11,422 nucleotides of DNA from NCBI GenBank assembly GCA_017630115.1, contig JAGBVY010000016.1, positions 1 through 11,422 on the forward strand, written 5' to 3'. The stretch comes from Tidjanibacter sp. Its GTDB lineage: Bacteria > Bacteroidota > Bacteroidia > Bacteroidales > Rikenellaceae. Under the pieces are notes generated by a model. The model saw nothing but the letters and a program-made list of their open reading frames with translations. It ran no database searches and was not told the origin of the DNA. The translations under genes and the position numbers were made by a program. Position 1 is the first letter of the stretch. Each line of letters opens with the position of its first letter. Below, piece after piece: positions 5,445-11,422 of the stretch.

Positions 5445-6536
5445 ATGAAATCACGAGAATTTGACCGCCCAATGATTGCCGACGACCCCTTTGTGGAGGA
5501 TGCCGAGCGCGAGGACGAGGAGGGCGAAGAACTCTACGAACATTTCGCTATTGTGGTCGATAAGGGCCAGTCGCTGATGCGTATTGACCGCTATCTCGCC
5601 ACCCATATGGAGGCCTGCTCGCGTAGCCGTATTCAGGCTGCGGCCGATTGTGGCAATATCTTGGTCGATGGTAAGGCTGTAAAGTCGAGCTACAAGGTCA
5701 AGCCTTTGGAACGCATCGCGGTGGTTATGCCCTATCCCAAGCGCGATACCACACTCATACCACAGGATATTCCAATAGAGATTGTCTATGAGGACGACCA
5801 GTTGCTGGTGGTCAATAAGAGGGCCGGTATGGTTGTTCACCCGGGTCACGGCAACTGGGATGGCACACTAGTCAATGCATTGGCCTACCACCTGAGGGCT
5901 ACGGAGCTATTTCAGGAGGGGAGTGGCGACATCCGCGCCGGATTGGTACACCGCATCGATAAAAACACTTCGGGCCTGCTTGTTGTGGCCAAAACAGAGT
6001 ATGCCCACGCCTTCTTGGCCCACCAATTCTTCGAGCACACCATCACCCGTCGCTACTTGGCACTCGTGTGGGGCAACTTCGACGAGGATGAGGGTACGGT
6101 TGTGGCCCACGTTGGCCGAAGCAAGAGTGACCCAATGAATATGGCTGCCTACCCCAATGGCGACTACGGCAAGCACGCCGTAACCCACTATAAGGTGCTC
6201 AAACGCTACGGCTACGTTACCCTGATTGAGTGTCGCCTCGAAACGGGTCGTACCCACCAGATTCGTGTCCATATGCAACACATCGGCCACCCGCTCTTCA
6301 ATGATGAGCGCTATGGTGGCGACCGCATATTGAAAGGAACGACATTTAGTAAGTATAAGCAGTTTGTTGAAAATTGTTTTGCCCTTATGCCCCGCCACGC
6401 GCTCCACGCACGTTGCTTGGGCTTTATCCATCCCACCACCAAGCAGGAACTCTACCTCGACTCGCCTCTGCCCGAGGATTTTAGAGCGGTGTTGGATAAG
6501 TGGGATAGTTATGCGGTCGCAACATCTAACGACTAA
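5445..6536 (+). CDS. rluD: RluD-family 23S rRNA pseudouridine synthase
   Basis: It converts uridines to pseudouridine in large-subunit rRNA; E. coli RluD acts on the helix 69 loop (1911/1915/1917). The 363-aa protein has an acidic N-terminal extension (~1-33, rich in Asp/Glu), an S4 RNA-binding domain (~43-90, SLMRIDRYLATH...), then the RsuA/RluA catalytic domain. Catalytic Asp172 is in HRIDKNTSGLL (169-179). Further family motifs are VVNKRAGMVVHPG (122-134), TGRTHQIRVHM (267-277) and GHPLFNDERYGG (281-292). The start is ATG 5445, 24 bp after the PASTA gene, suggesting one transcript. The last three codons and the stop lie inside a heptamer repeat (6524-6561), so the extreme C-terminus (SND) is repeat-derived. 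RluD versus another RluA-family member is judged from length, S4 domain and context. Confidence 0.9.
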   Translation: MKSREFDRPMIADDPFVEDAEREDEEGEELYEHFAIVVDKGQSLMRIDRYLATHMEACSRSRIQAAADCGNILVDGKAVKSSYKVKPLERIAVVMPYPKRDTTLIPQDIPIEIVYEDDQLLVVNKRAGMVVHPGHGNWDGTLVNALAYHLRATELFQEGSGDIRAGLVHRIDKNTSGLLVVAKTEYAHAFLAHQFFEHTITRRYLALVWGNFDEDEGTVVAHVGRSKSDPMNMAAYPNGDYGKHAVTHYKVLKRYGYVTLIECRLETGRTHQIRVHMQHIGHPLFNDERYGGDRILKGTTFSKYKQFVENCFALMPRHALHARCLGFIHPTTKQELYLDSPLPEDFRAVLDKWDSYAVATSND

Positions 6537-6561
6537 CGTCAAACGTCTGACGACCTAATGC
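6524..6561 (-). repeat. Inverted leader-plus-heptamer unit overlapping the rluD stop
   Basis: On the minus strand, 6561-6552 reads GCATTAGGTC (leader), then GTCAGAC (6551-6545), GTTTGAC (6544-6538), GTTAGTC (6537-6531) and GTTAGAT (6530-6524). It is the same architecture as the units at 1439-1553, in the opposite orientation. The rluD TAA (6534-6536) falls within the third heptamer. Confidence 0.75.
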
Positions 6562-6567
6562 AAACAT

Positions 6568-6604
6568 AAAACTCGGGTATTAAAAAAGATACCCGAGTTT
6601 TTTT
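6568..6604 (+). terminator. Intrinsic terminator of rluD
   Basis: The 13-bp stem AAAACTCGGGTAT / ATACCCGAGTTTT (6568-6580 / 6589-6601) has an A-rich loop (TAAAAAAG) and a T-run to 6604. It lies 32 bp past the rluD stop. The same stem, in sense orientation for rpoD, recurs at 6927-6963. Confidence 0.9.
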
Positions 6605-6611
6605 ACAGGGG

Positions 6612-6638
6612 TAGCAAGGGTCACAAGGGTTACAAGGG
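6612..6638. repeat. 9-nt tandem array, unit TYACAAGGG (three copies)
   Basis: TAGCAAGGG (6612-6620), TCACAAGGG (6621-6629), TTACAAGGG (6630-6638). It belongs to the nonamer class and sits right after the rluD terminator. Confidence 0.65.
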
Positions 6639-6643
6639 TGTCT

Positions 6644-6760
6644 TTCGCTCCACAACCACACCTCCCCTATGTCAGGGGAGGTGTCGTGCAAGCGACGGAG
6701 AGGTTAGTTGCGCCTTTGGCGCAGAGCTGACCGCTGACTGCTTACTGCTGATTGCTGGGA
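6644..6760 (+). repeat. Structured dispersed repeat, copy 1 (three hairpins plus heptamers)
   Basis: Near-identical to 11306-11422 (offset 4662). It has three consecutive potential hairpins. (a) 8-bp stem CCTCCCCT/AGGGGAGG (6661-6668/6674-6681), 5-nt loop. (b) 5-bp stem 6683-6687/6692-6696 with a GCAA loop (GNRA type). (c) Two-part stem: GGTTAG/CTGACC (6702-6707/6727-6732), including one T-G wobble, and TGCGCC/GGCGCA (6709-6714/6718-6723), TTT loop. A CTGACTG-type heptamer run (6727-6754) follows and shares the last stem arm. The wobble makes the plus-strand RNA fold better than its complement. No ORF or transposase is associated. Confidence 0.75.
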
Positions 6761-6798
6761 GAACTGAGAGAACTGGGAGGACTGGGAGAACTAAGAAG
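6755..6798. repeat. 9-nt tandem array, unit CTGGGAGAA
   Basis: CTGGGAGAA (6755), CTGAGAGAA (6764), CTGGGAGGA (6773), CTGGGAGAA (6782), then a degenerate CTAAGAAG. The period changes from 7 to 9 nt at 6755 without a gap after the CTGACTG heptamers. Confidence 0.7.
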
Positions 6799-6799
6799 C

Positions 6800-6840
6800 C
6801 CCAGTAAACCCAGTAAACCCAGTGAACCCAGTGAACCCAG
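6800..6840. repeat. 9-nt tandem array, unit CCCAGTRAA (4.5 copies)
   Basis: Copies start at 6800, 6809, 6818 and 6827 (two with GTAAA, then two with GTGAA), and CCCAG at 6836 ends the run. The CCCAGT core is the complement of the ACTGGG core in the preceding array, so the two arrays are in opposite orientation. Confidence 0.8.
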
Positions 6841-6890
6841 CATATAGGGCATATAGGGCATATAGGGCATATAGGGCATATAGGGCATAT
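6841..6890. repeat. 9-nt tandem array, unit CATATAGGG (5.5 copies)
   Basis: Five perfect copies at 6841, 6850, 6859, 6868 and 6877, plus CATAT (6886-6890). Perfect identity between copies suggests recent expansion or active length change. A minus-strand frame through it would give a Met-Pro-Tyr repeat but has no gene-like features. Confidence 0.9.
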
Positions 6891-6908
6891 CCCCTAACCT
6901 CCCCAAAT

Positions 6909-6926
6909 AATTTTCAATTTTCAATT
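6909..6926. repeat. AATTTTC heptamer array
   Basis: AATTTTC (6909), AATTTTC (6916), AATT (6923), directly next to the rpoD terminator. Same unit as 107-119 and (complement) 1319-1337. Confidence 0.65.
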
Positions 6927-6963
6927 AAAAAACTCGGGTATCGTTTTTGATACCCGAGTTTTT
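6927..6963 (-). terminator. Intrinsic terminator of rpoD
   Basis: The stem AAACTCGGGTATC / GATACCCGAGTTT closes a 6-nt loop (6943-6948), with A-runs on the left and T-runs on the right, 6 bp past the rpoD stop. Read on the minus strand, the loop is AAAAAC and a T-run follows the stem. The stem is the same as in the rluD terminator (6568-6604), and each copy has its A-rich loop in the sense of its own gene. Confidence 0.9.
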
Positions 6964-6969
6964 ATTTGT

Positions 6970-7830
6970 CTATCCGAGGTAGGATTTCAGTAGTTTGCTA
7001 CGGCTGCTGTGGCGCAGGCGGCGGATGGCCTTCTCCTTAATCTGGCGCACGCGCTCACGCGTAAGGCCAAACTTTTCGCCAATCTCTTCGAGCGTCATCT
7101 CCGAGCAACCAATGCCAAAGAACGACTTGATGATGTCCTTTTCGCGATCGGTAAGGGTGTCCAAAGCACGATCTACCTCAGTGGCCAGCGACTCGTTGAT
7201 AAGACCCCTGTCGGCATTGGGCGAATCGGCATTGACCAGCACATCCAAGAGGTTGTTGTCCTCGCCGTCGGCAAAGGGAGCATCCACCGAGACGTGGCGG
7301 CCCGAAACACGCAGTGTGTCGGAAACTTTCTCCTTGGGCAGATTGAGCATATCGGCAAGCTCCTCGGGCGAGGGGGTGCGCTCGTTCTCCTGCTCGAAGC
7401 GACCAAAGGCCTTGTTGATTTTATTCAGCGAGCCCACCTGATTCAGAGGCAGACGTACAATACGCGACTGCTCGGCCAGAGCTTGGAGAATCGACTGACG
7501 AATCCACCATACAGCATAGGAGATGAACTTGAAACCACGAGTCTCATCGAACTTCTCGGCAGCTTTGATAAGGCCCAAGTTACCCTCGTTGATAAGGTCG
7601 GGCAACGAAAGGCCCTGATTCTGATACTGCTTGGCTACCGACACCACAAACCTAAGGTTGGCCTTGGTGAGTTTTTCGAGTGCCTCTTGGTCGCCTTTGC
7701 GGATGCGTTGGGCAAGTTCTACCTCCTCCTCAACGGTAATCAGTTCCTCCTTGCCAATCTCCTGCAAATACTTATCAAGCGACGCACTCTCGCGGTTGGT
7801 AATTGATTTTGTAATCTTTAACTGTCTCAT
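6970..7830 (-). CDS. rpoD: Primary RNA polymerase sigma factor (Bacteroidota short form)
   Basis: The housekeeping sigma factor that recognises TAnnTTTG-type promoters such as those in this window. The 286-aa protein has region 1.2 (~15-50, SLDKYLQEIGKEELITVEEE), region 2 (~52-123, including the promoter-melting and -7 segment GFKFISYAVWWIRQSILQALAEQ at 99-121), region 3 (~130-205) and region 4 (~218-275, helix-turn-helix MTLEEIGEKFGLTRERVRQIKEKAIRRL). It lacks region 1.1 and the large non-conserved insert of E. coli sigma-70, as is normal for Bacteroidota. The start is ATG 7830, and the next residues (RQLKITKSIT) match the family start as I remember it. It lies 175 bp downstream of htrA on the same strand with no visible terminator between, so read-through from the protease gene is possible. 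No clear promoter box is seen in the gap. Confidence 0.96.
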   Translation of the reverse strand: MRQLKITKSITNRESASLDKYLQEIGKEELITVEEEVELAQRIRKGDQEALEKLTKANLRFVVSVAKQYQNQGLSLPDLINEGNLGLIKAAEKFDETRGFKFISYAVWWIRQSILQALAEQSRIVRLPLNQVGSLNKINKAFGRFEQENERTPSPEELADMLNLPKEKVSDTLRVSGRHVSVDAPFADGEDNNLLDVLVNADSPNADRGLINESLATEVDRALDTLTDREKDIIKSFFGIGCSEMTLEEIGEKFGLTRERVRQIKEKAIRRLRHSSRSKLLKSYLG

Positions 7831-8005
7831 CTCTACTAATAATTCTTCTTATCTGTTATCTTTCTTTTTGCCTATTGTCTCCATTTTTGCGGTTGGAGTA
7901 GCGGAAGCGACAGTTAGCCATTACCTATTTATATTATATAAGCCCTTCGCGTCGTTGGAACTTATACCTATAAACTAATCTCTCTATGATTGGCCCTGCT
8001 TGGCT
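7831..8005. other. Intergenic region between htrA and rpoD
   Basis: 175 bp, AT-rich near both genes. It holds a perfect AT palindrome (7929-7941, TTATATTATATAA) and a segment at 7891-7919 (GTAGCGGAAGCGAC and flanks) that loosely resembles hairpin b of the structured repeat. I see no TAnnTTTG box on the minus strand and no terminator, so the rpoD promoter is not identified. Confidence 0.4.
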
Positions 8006-9520
8006 CTACTCCACCAGCGAGTAGCTTGCGGCTCTGCCTGTTGAGGGGTAGATGCCGTCGATGGAGCTAATTTTCTCGCCCACCTTGCCACTTGCAAACT
8101 CCCTCTCCAACTCGGCTACGCTCTCGACGGCCACCTCGTTGATGTGAGTAATCACAAATCCGGGTCTTACGCGCGCCTTGGCCAAAAATCCGCCCTCTCT
8201 TACTGCCACTACCTTAACACCACCCTTGATGCCAAGCTGTCGGGCTACGTTGTTGCTGATGTCGGCCAATTCGCCACCCAGAGAGTTGAGCGAGGCGAGC
8301 TCCTCTTTGCTCACAGGCTCTGTCTTTCCGGCTTTATTACGCAGAGTTACCTCAAAAGGTTTCACTTTGCCATCTCTTTTTACCGAAATTTTTATTTTGC
8401 TGCCGGGTCGGTGTTTGGCGATAATCTCGCTCAGAGTTGCCGAGGAGTCAATTTTCACCCCGTCAATGTCGAGTATGATGTCGTTCTTCTCTATGCCGGC
8501 AGCCTCGGCAGCGCCTCCCGGAGTAACCTCGGCCACCCACGCGCCACCAATCTCGCCTATGCCAAGTTCTTTGCCCTGCTGCTCAATAAACTCGGCGTCG
8601 ATGGGCCTAAACTGCACACCCAGCAGAGCGCGTTGCACAACGCCATACTCCTTCAAATCCACAACAACTTTCTTTACAATGCTGCTCGGTACGGCAAACG
8701 AGTAGCCAATGTAACTACCTGTCTGCGATTGGATTAGGGTGTTGATGCCCACCAACTCGCCTGCTGTATTGACCAGTGCGCCACCGCTATTGCCCGGATT
8801 GACGGCTGCGTCGGTCTGGATGAACGACTCGATGCTATACTGCGAGGGTATGGCTCCGAGGTTGCGTGCCTTGGCGCTGACAATACCTGCCGTAATGGTC
8901 GATTGGAGGTCGAAGGGAGAGCCTATGGCCAGCACCCACTCGCCCAAGCGGAGGTCGTCCGACGAGCCAAATTTGAGGTAGGGGAACTCCTTGCCCTCGA
9001 TTTTCAGCAGAGCCACATCGGTGGTGGGGTCGGTGCCTACGATGGATGCCTCGAAGGAGCGGCCGTCGTAGAGCTTGACCTTCACCTTTGTGGCCTTCTC
9101 AACAACGTGGTTGTTGGTCACAATGTAGCCGTCAGAGGTGATAAGAACACCGCTGCCGCCAGCCTTGGCCTCGCGTGTGGAGGGTGCGCCATAGCCCTGA
9201 GGTATGCCGAAAAATTGGAGGAAGGGGTCAAACGAGGGCTGACCTTTGACGGTCATCATCACCTCGATATTCACCACCGCCTGCACAGCATTCTCGGCAG
9301 CATACGTCAGGTCGGGATAGCGCTCCTTGGAGTAGCTCATAAAGTGGTTGAGTCCTCCCTCAGCTTCGCCCAAGGTGGCAGAGGAGGAGGATTCAGTGGG
9401 GCTGGTGGTTTGCTCTTGGGATGTGGTGTTGTGGAGTTTAACTACGGCAGAAGCGCTCACGGCTCCCACCAATGCAGCACCCAGAAGAGTGCCACAAATA
9501 ACAATCGCCTGTCTGTTCAT
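8006..9520 (-). CDS. degP: Periplasmic serine protease of the HtrA/DegP family
   Basis: It degrades, and in some relatives refolds, misfolded envelope proteins. The 504-aa protein begins with a signal peptide or membrane anchor (hydrophobic 5-25, with SASA before residue 26) and a Ser/Thr/Glu-rich linker (31-55). The trypsin-like domain (~73-290) has the full triad: His138 in TNNHVV, Asp168 in TTDVALL, Ser245 in GNSGGAL. Two PDZ domains follow (~295-392, LLGVQFRPID...; ~410-490, GGVKVVAV...), which bind substrate tails and control activation. The C-terminus (IDGIYPSTGRAASYSLVE) resembles Bacteroidales members. The start is ATG 9520, directly before the signal sequence. It is upstream of rpoD on the same strand, a pairing I recall in Bacteroides. 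DegP versus DegQ cannot be separated by sequence here. No clear promoter box is seen; the upstream region is T-rich. Confidence 0.95.
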   Translation of the reverse strand: MNRQAIVICGTLLGAALVGAVSASAVVKLHNTTSQEQTTSPTESSSSATLGEAEGGLNHFMSYSKERYPDLTYAAENAVQAVVNIEVMMTVKGQPSFDPFLQFFGIPQGYGAPSTREAKAGGSGVLITSDGYIVTNNHVVEKATKVKVKLYDGRSFEASIVGTDPTTDVALLKIEGKEFPYLKFGSSDDLRLGEWVLAIGSPFDLQSTITAGIVSAKARNLGAIPSQYSIESFIQTDAAVNPGNSGGALVNTAGELVGINTLIQSQTGSYIGYSFAVPSSIVKKVVVDLKEYGVVQRALLGVQFRPIDAEFIEQQGKELGIGEIGGAWVAEVTPGGAAEAAGIEKNDIILDIDGVKIDSSATLSEIIAKHRPGSKIKISVKRDGKVKPFEVTLRNKAGKTEPVSKEELASLNSLGGELADISNNVARQLGIKGGVKVVAVREGGFLAKARVRPGFVITHINEVAVESVAELEREFASGKVGEKISSIDGIYPSTGRAASYSLVE

Positions 9521-9717
9521 AATAATATACTACTAAAAAAATAAATTCCAGTTTTCTAATAAGTAGAGGCGAATTGTTGCATAGGCATTCTGTTTGGTTT
9601 TGTTGTTTGTCTTTTCTGTTGCGAAAGAATAACGACCCTCTTTGGGGCTTTATTGCTTAAATCGCAAGAAAATTATTATATTTGCCCACTAAACCGAATA
9701 ACAACATAGATAGAAGT
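9521..9717. other. Divergent intergenic region between degP and ffh
   Basis: 197 bp, AT-rich, holding the ffh promoter on the plus strand. The degP side has only a T-rich near-match to a -7 box around 9531-9541 (minus-strand TATTTTTTTAG), which I do not call. No reading frame or strong stem is seen. Confidence 0.5.
9653..9684 (+). promoter_or_regulatory. ffh promoter with -33 TTG and -7 TATATTTG
   Basis: TTG at 9653-9655 and TATATTTG at 9677-9684 are separated by 21 nt, close to the Bacteroidota primary-sigma arrangement. Transcription would start about 9688, giving a ~30-nt leader before ATG 9718. The open frame extends upstream to a TTG at 9682, inside this box, so that start is rejected. 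Confidence 0.7.
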
Positions 9718-11061
9718 ATGTTTGAGAATTTATCCGAGAAGTTAGAGAGGTCTTTCAAAATCCTCAAAGGTGAGGGTAAGATTACCGAGATAAACGTTGC
9801 TGAGACACTTAAAGAGATTCGTCGCGCACTGATTGATGCCGACGTAAACTACAAGGTGGCCAAAACCTTCACCGACGAGGTGAAACAGAAGGCTCTGGGT
9901 GCCAATGTGCTGACAGCCGTAAAGCCCGGTCAGATGATGACCAAGATTGTGCGTGACGAGTTGGCTGCTCTTATGGGCGGCACAGCCACCGACATCACCC
10001 TCACAGGCCACCCCGCAGTGGTGCTGATTGCAGGTTTGCAGGGCTCGGGTAAGACTACTTTCTCGGGCAAGTTGGCCAAGATGCTCCGCGAGAAGCGTGG
10101 TCGCAGCGTGCTGCTGGTGGCTGGCGACGTCTATCGTCCTGCTGCTATCGACCAGTTGAAAATCCTCGGCGAGCAGGTGGGCGTGGAGGTCTATACCGAA
10201 GAGGGCAATATGAACCCCGTCGAGATTGCCGAGAACGCCATTAAGTATGCCCGCAGCAAGAGTATCCAAACGGTGATTGTCGATACGGCTGGTCGCTTGG
10301 CTGTCGATGAGCAGATGATGCAGGAGATTGAGGCTGTGAAGGCGGCTGTGAAGCCCTCCGAGACGCTCTTTGTTGTCGATGCAATGACTGGTCAGGATGC
10401 AGTAAATACAGCTCGTGAGTTTGACCAGAGGCTCGATTTCGACGGCGTTGTACTCACTAAGCTCGATGGCGATACCCGTGGTGGTGCTGCCATATCCATC
10501 CGCTCCGTGGTGAATAAACCTCTGAAATTCATCTCCTCGGGCGAGAAAATGGACGCACTCCAAACCTTCCACCCCGAACGTATGGCCGACCGTATCCTCG
10601 GTATGGGCGATGTTGTGTCGCTTGTAGAGAGGGCTCAGGAGCAGTTCAGCGAGGAGGAGGAACGCAGATTGAAGAAGAAAATCTACAAAAATGAGTTCAA
10701 CTTCAACGACTTTATTGAGCAGATAGGCCAGATTAAGAAGATGGGCTCTATGCGCGACCTTATGGGTATGATTCCCGGTATGGATAAGGCCCTGAGGGGA
10801 GTGGATATTTCCGACGACGTCTTCAAGCAGGTGGAGGTAATCATCGGCTCAATGACTCCCGCAGAGAGGGAGCACCCCGAGATTATCAACCCCTCACGCA
10901 AAGCCCGCATTGCGGCAGGTAGTGGTACAACCTTGCAGGATGTCAATCGTCTTTTGAAACAGTTTGAAGATATGCGAAAGGTTATGAAAATGGCCGCCGG
11001 AGCAGGCAATAAGCGAATGCCGATGCGTGGAATGCCTATGATGCCGAAGCGTCGCCGATAA
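9718..11061 (+). CDS. ffh: Signal recognition particle protein (SRP54, Ffh)
   Basis: The SRP GTPase binds 4.5S RNA and signal sequences emerging from ribosomes and, through FtsY, delivers nascent membrane proteins to SecYEG. In the 447-aa protein, the N domain (~1-85) is followed by the GTPase G domain (~95-297): G1 GLQGSGKTT (106-114), the insertion-box region GDVYRPAAIDQL (136-147), G3 DTAGR (189-193), G4 TKLDGD (247-252) and the GEKMDAL closing loop (275-281). The M domain (~298-447) carries the RNA-binding AGSGTTLQDVNRLLKQF (400-416) and a Met- and Arg-rich tail (MPMRGMPMMPKRRR). The start is ATG 9718 (MFENLSEKLERSF), preferred over TTG 9682, which lies in the promoter. The gene is alone on its strand here. 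Large palindromes follow instead of a standard terminator. Confidence 0.97.
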   Translation: MFENLSEKLERSFKILKGEGKITEINVAETLKEIRRALIDADVNYKVAKTFTDEVKQKALGANVLTAVKPGQMMTKIVRDELAALMGGTATDITLTGHPAVVLIAGLQGSGKTTFSGKLAKMLREKRGRSVLLVAGDVYRPAAIDQLKILGEQVGVEVYTEEGNMNPVEIAENAIKYARSKSIQTVIVDTAGRLAVDEQMMQEIEAVKAAVKPSETLFVVDAMTGQDAVNTAREFDQRLDFDGVVLTKLDGDTRGGAAISIRSVVNKPLKFISSGEKMDALQTFHPERMADRILGMGDVVSLVERAQEQFSEEEERRLKKKIYKNEFNFNDFIEQIGQIKKMGSMRDLMGMIPGMDKALRGVDISDDVFKQVEVIIGSMTPAEREHPEIINPSRKARIAAGSGTTLQDVNRLLKQFEDMRKVMKMAAGAGNKRMPMRGMPMMPKRRR

Positions 11062-11305
11062 TTTTCGAGCGCGCCTTGCGGTCGATTTTCGCACCAAACG
11101 TCAGAGAGCGAGTTCCTCACTTACGCCAAGTAAGCTGCGGACTCGCTCCTTTGTTTGGCACGAAACTCGCCTCACAAATCGCACTCGACCCTCTCTCGAC
11201 CCAGTAAACTGCGGATCCACCTTCTTGCTTGGCACAAAAATCCCTCCACAAAACCCAACCGCAGGACAAGTCCTGTTTTGTGAGGGTGGTGCTCCCGACC
11301 GAGTG
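11062..11305. repeat. Palindromic, repeat-derived region 3' of ffh
   Basis: No gene is supported here. It holds a nested imperfect palindrome (11087-11165): TTTCG/CGAAA, CCAAAC/GTTTGG, GAGCGAGT/ACTCGCTC and CTTAC/GTAAG arms. Two diverged copies of a 58-bp unit lie at 11126-11183 and 11200-11257 (41 of 58 identical by hand, no gaps). A second nested palindrome has CACAAAAC/GTTTTGTG (11247-11254/11275-11282) enclosing CAGGAC-AA-GTCCTG (11262-11275). These may act as the ffh 3' end, but no T-tract terminator is seen. Confidence 0.6.
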
Positions 11306-11422
11306 TTCGATCCACAATCACTCCTCCCCTATGTCAGGGGAGGTGTCGCGCAAGCGACGGAGAGGTTAGTTGCGCCTTTGGCGCAGAGCTGACCGCTGAC
11401 TGCTGACTGCTGACTGCTGACT
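11306..11422 (+). repeat. Structured dispersed repeat, copy 2 (cut by window end)
   Basis: Direct repeat of 6644-6760. Across the hairpin core (11323-11398) the only difference I find is C at 11349 for T at 6687. That changes the closing pair of the GCAA hairpin from T-G to C-G and keeps the fold. The heptamer tail here is more regular: CTGACCG (11389), then CTGACTG at 11396, 11403 and 11410, and a partial copy at 11417 running off the window. It lies 3' of ffh in the same orientation. Confidence 0.8.

Noticed and set aside
5907..6542. Minus-strand open frame (211 aa) opposite rluD
   Set aside because: Shadow frame; composition mirrors rluD and no family resemblance is visible.
6644..6760. 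Insertion sequence or MITE
   Set aside because: No transposase, no terminal inverted repeats at the ends of homology and no visible target-site duplication. A mobile origin is not excluded but cannot be claimed.
6742..6924. Minus-strand 60-aa frame encoding a Met-Pro-Tyr repeat and Leu/Gly/Ser-rich tail
   Set aside because: It is the translation of stacked 9-nt arrays, whose period keeps any frame open. It has no promoter or conserved domain and is low-complexity throughout.
7009..7806. Plus-strand open frame (265 aa) opposite rpoD
   Set aside because: Antisense shadow of rpoD; no motif, and no independent promoter or terminator.
9682..9717. Extended Ffh start at TTG 9682
   Set aside because: The TTG is part of the -7 element TATATTTG; ATG 9718 gives the expected MFENLSEKLERSF start.
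9742..10572. Long minus-strand open frame (276 aa) opposite ffh
   Set aside because: Antisense shadow of a clear Ffh coding region in a GC-balanced codon context; no recognisable domain.
11117..11317. Minus-strand 66-aa frame after ffh
   Set aside because: It lies wholly within palindromic, repeat-derived DNA with no start-site signals; repeat structure explains it better than coding.

Overview
The window comes from a Bacteroidota chromosome, most likely a Bacteroidales gut organism close to Alistipes/Rikenellaceae. Four things point there. The primary sigma factor is the short (~286 aa) form without region 1.1. Several genes follow TAnnTTTG-type -7 boxes and lack strong Shine-Dalgarno sequences. 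The gene neighbourhoods tgt/lptG, sigma factor/PASTA/rluD and htrA/rpoD are familiar from that order as I recall it. The genus is an inference. Nothing in the protein-coding part looks horizontally acquired: there is no transposase, integrase, CRISPR array, tRNA or rRNA.

Layout. Positions 1-117: repeat fragments and small hairpins 3' of lptG. 118-1254 (-): an LptF/LptG-family permease. 1255-1584: the lptG promoter, an AT-rich heptamer array, a 9-nt array, three tandem leader-plus-heptamer units, and the tgt terminator. 1585-2715 (-): tgt. 2716-2778: a compact back-to-back promoter region. 2779-5420 (+): a membrane glycosyltransferase, an ECF sigma factor whose GTG start lies inside the previous gene, and a PASTA-domain membrane protein, followed at 5445-6536 by an RluD-family pseudouridine synthase. 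6537-6969: a repeat-dense intergenic region between two matching terminators. 6970-7830 (-): rpoD. 8006-9520 (-): HtrA/Deg protease. 9521-9717: divergent promoter region. 9718-11061 (+): ffh. 11062-11422: palindromes, two diverged copies of a 58-bp unit and the second copy of a structured dispersed repeat.

The genes are housekeeping and envelope functions: LPS export (LptG), tRNA modification (Tgt), rRNA modification (RluD), envelope or peptidoglycan sensing (PASTA), periplasmic protein quality control (HtrA), transcription (RpoD, ECF sigma) and co-translational membrane targeting (Ffh).

The unexplained material is in the gaps. Nearly every convergent or 3' intergenic region holds short tandem arrays with 7- or 9-nt periods, several touching stop codons. 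A ~117-bp element occurs twice and can fold into three consecutive hairpins; its one substitution in the hairpin core preserves pairing. No new protein system is evident. The best candidates for something undescribed are the heptamer/nonamer array families and the three-hairpin repeat. Two protein-level oddities also stand out: a Tgt without its three zinc-ligand cysteines and a GT2 enzyme with an eroded DxD motif.
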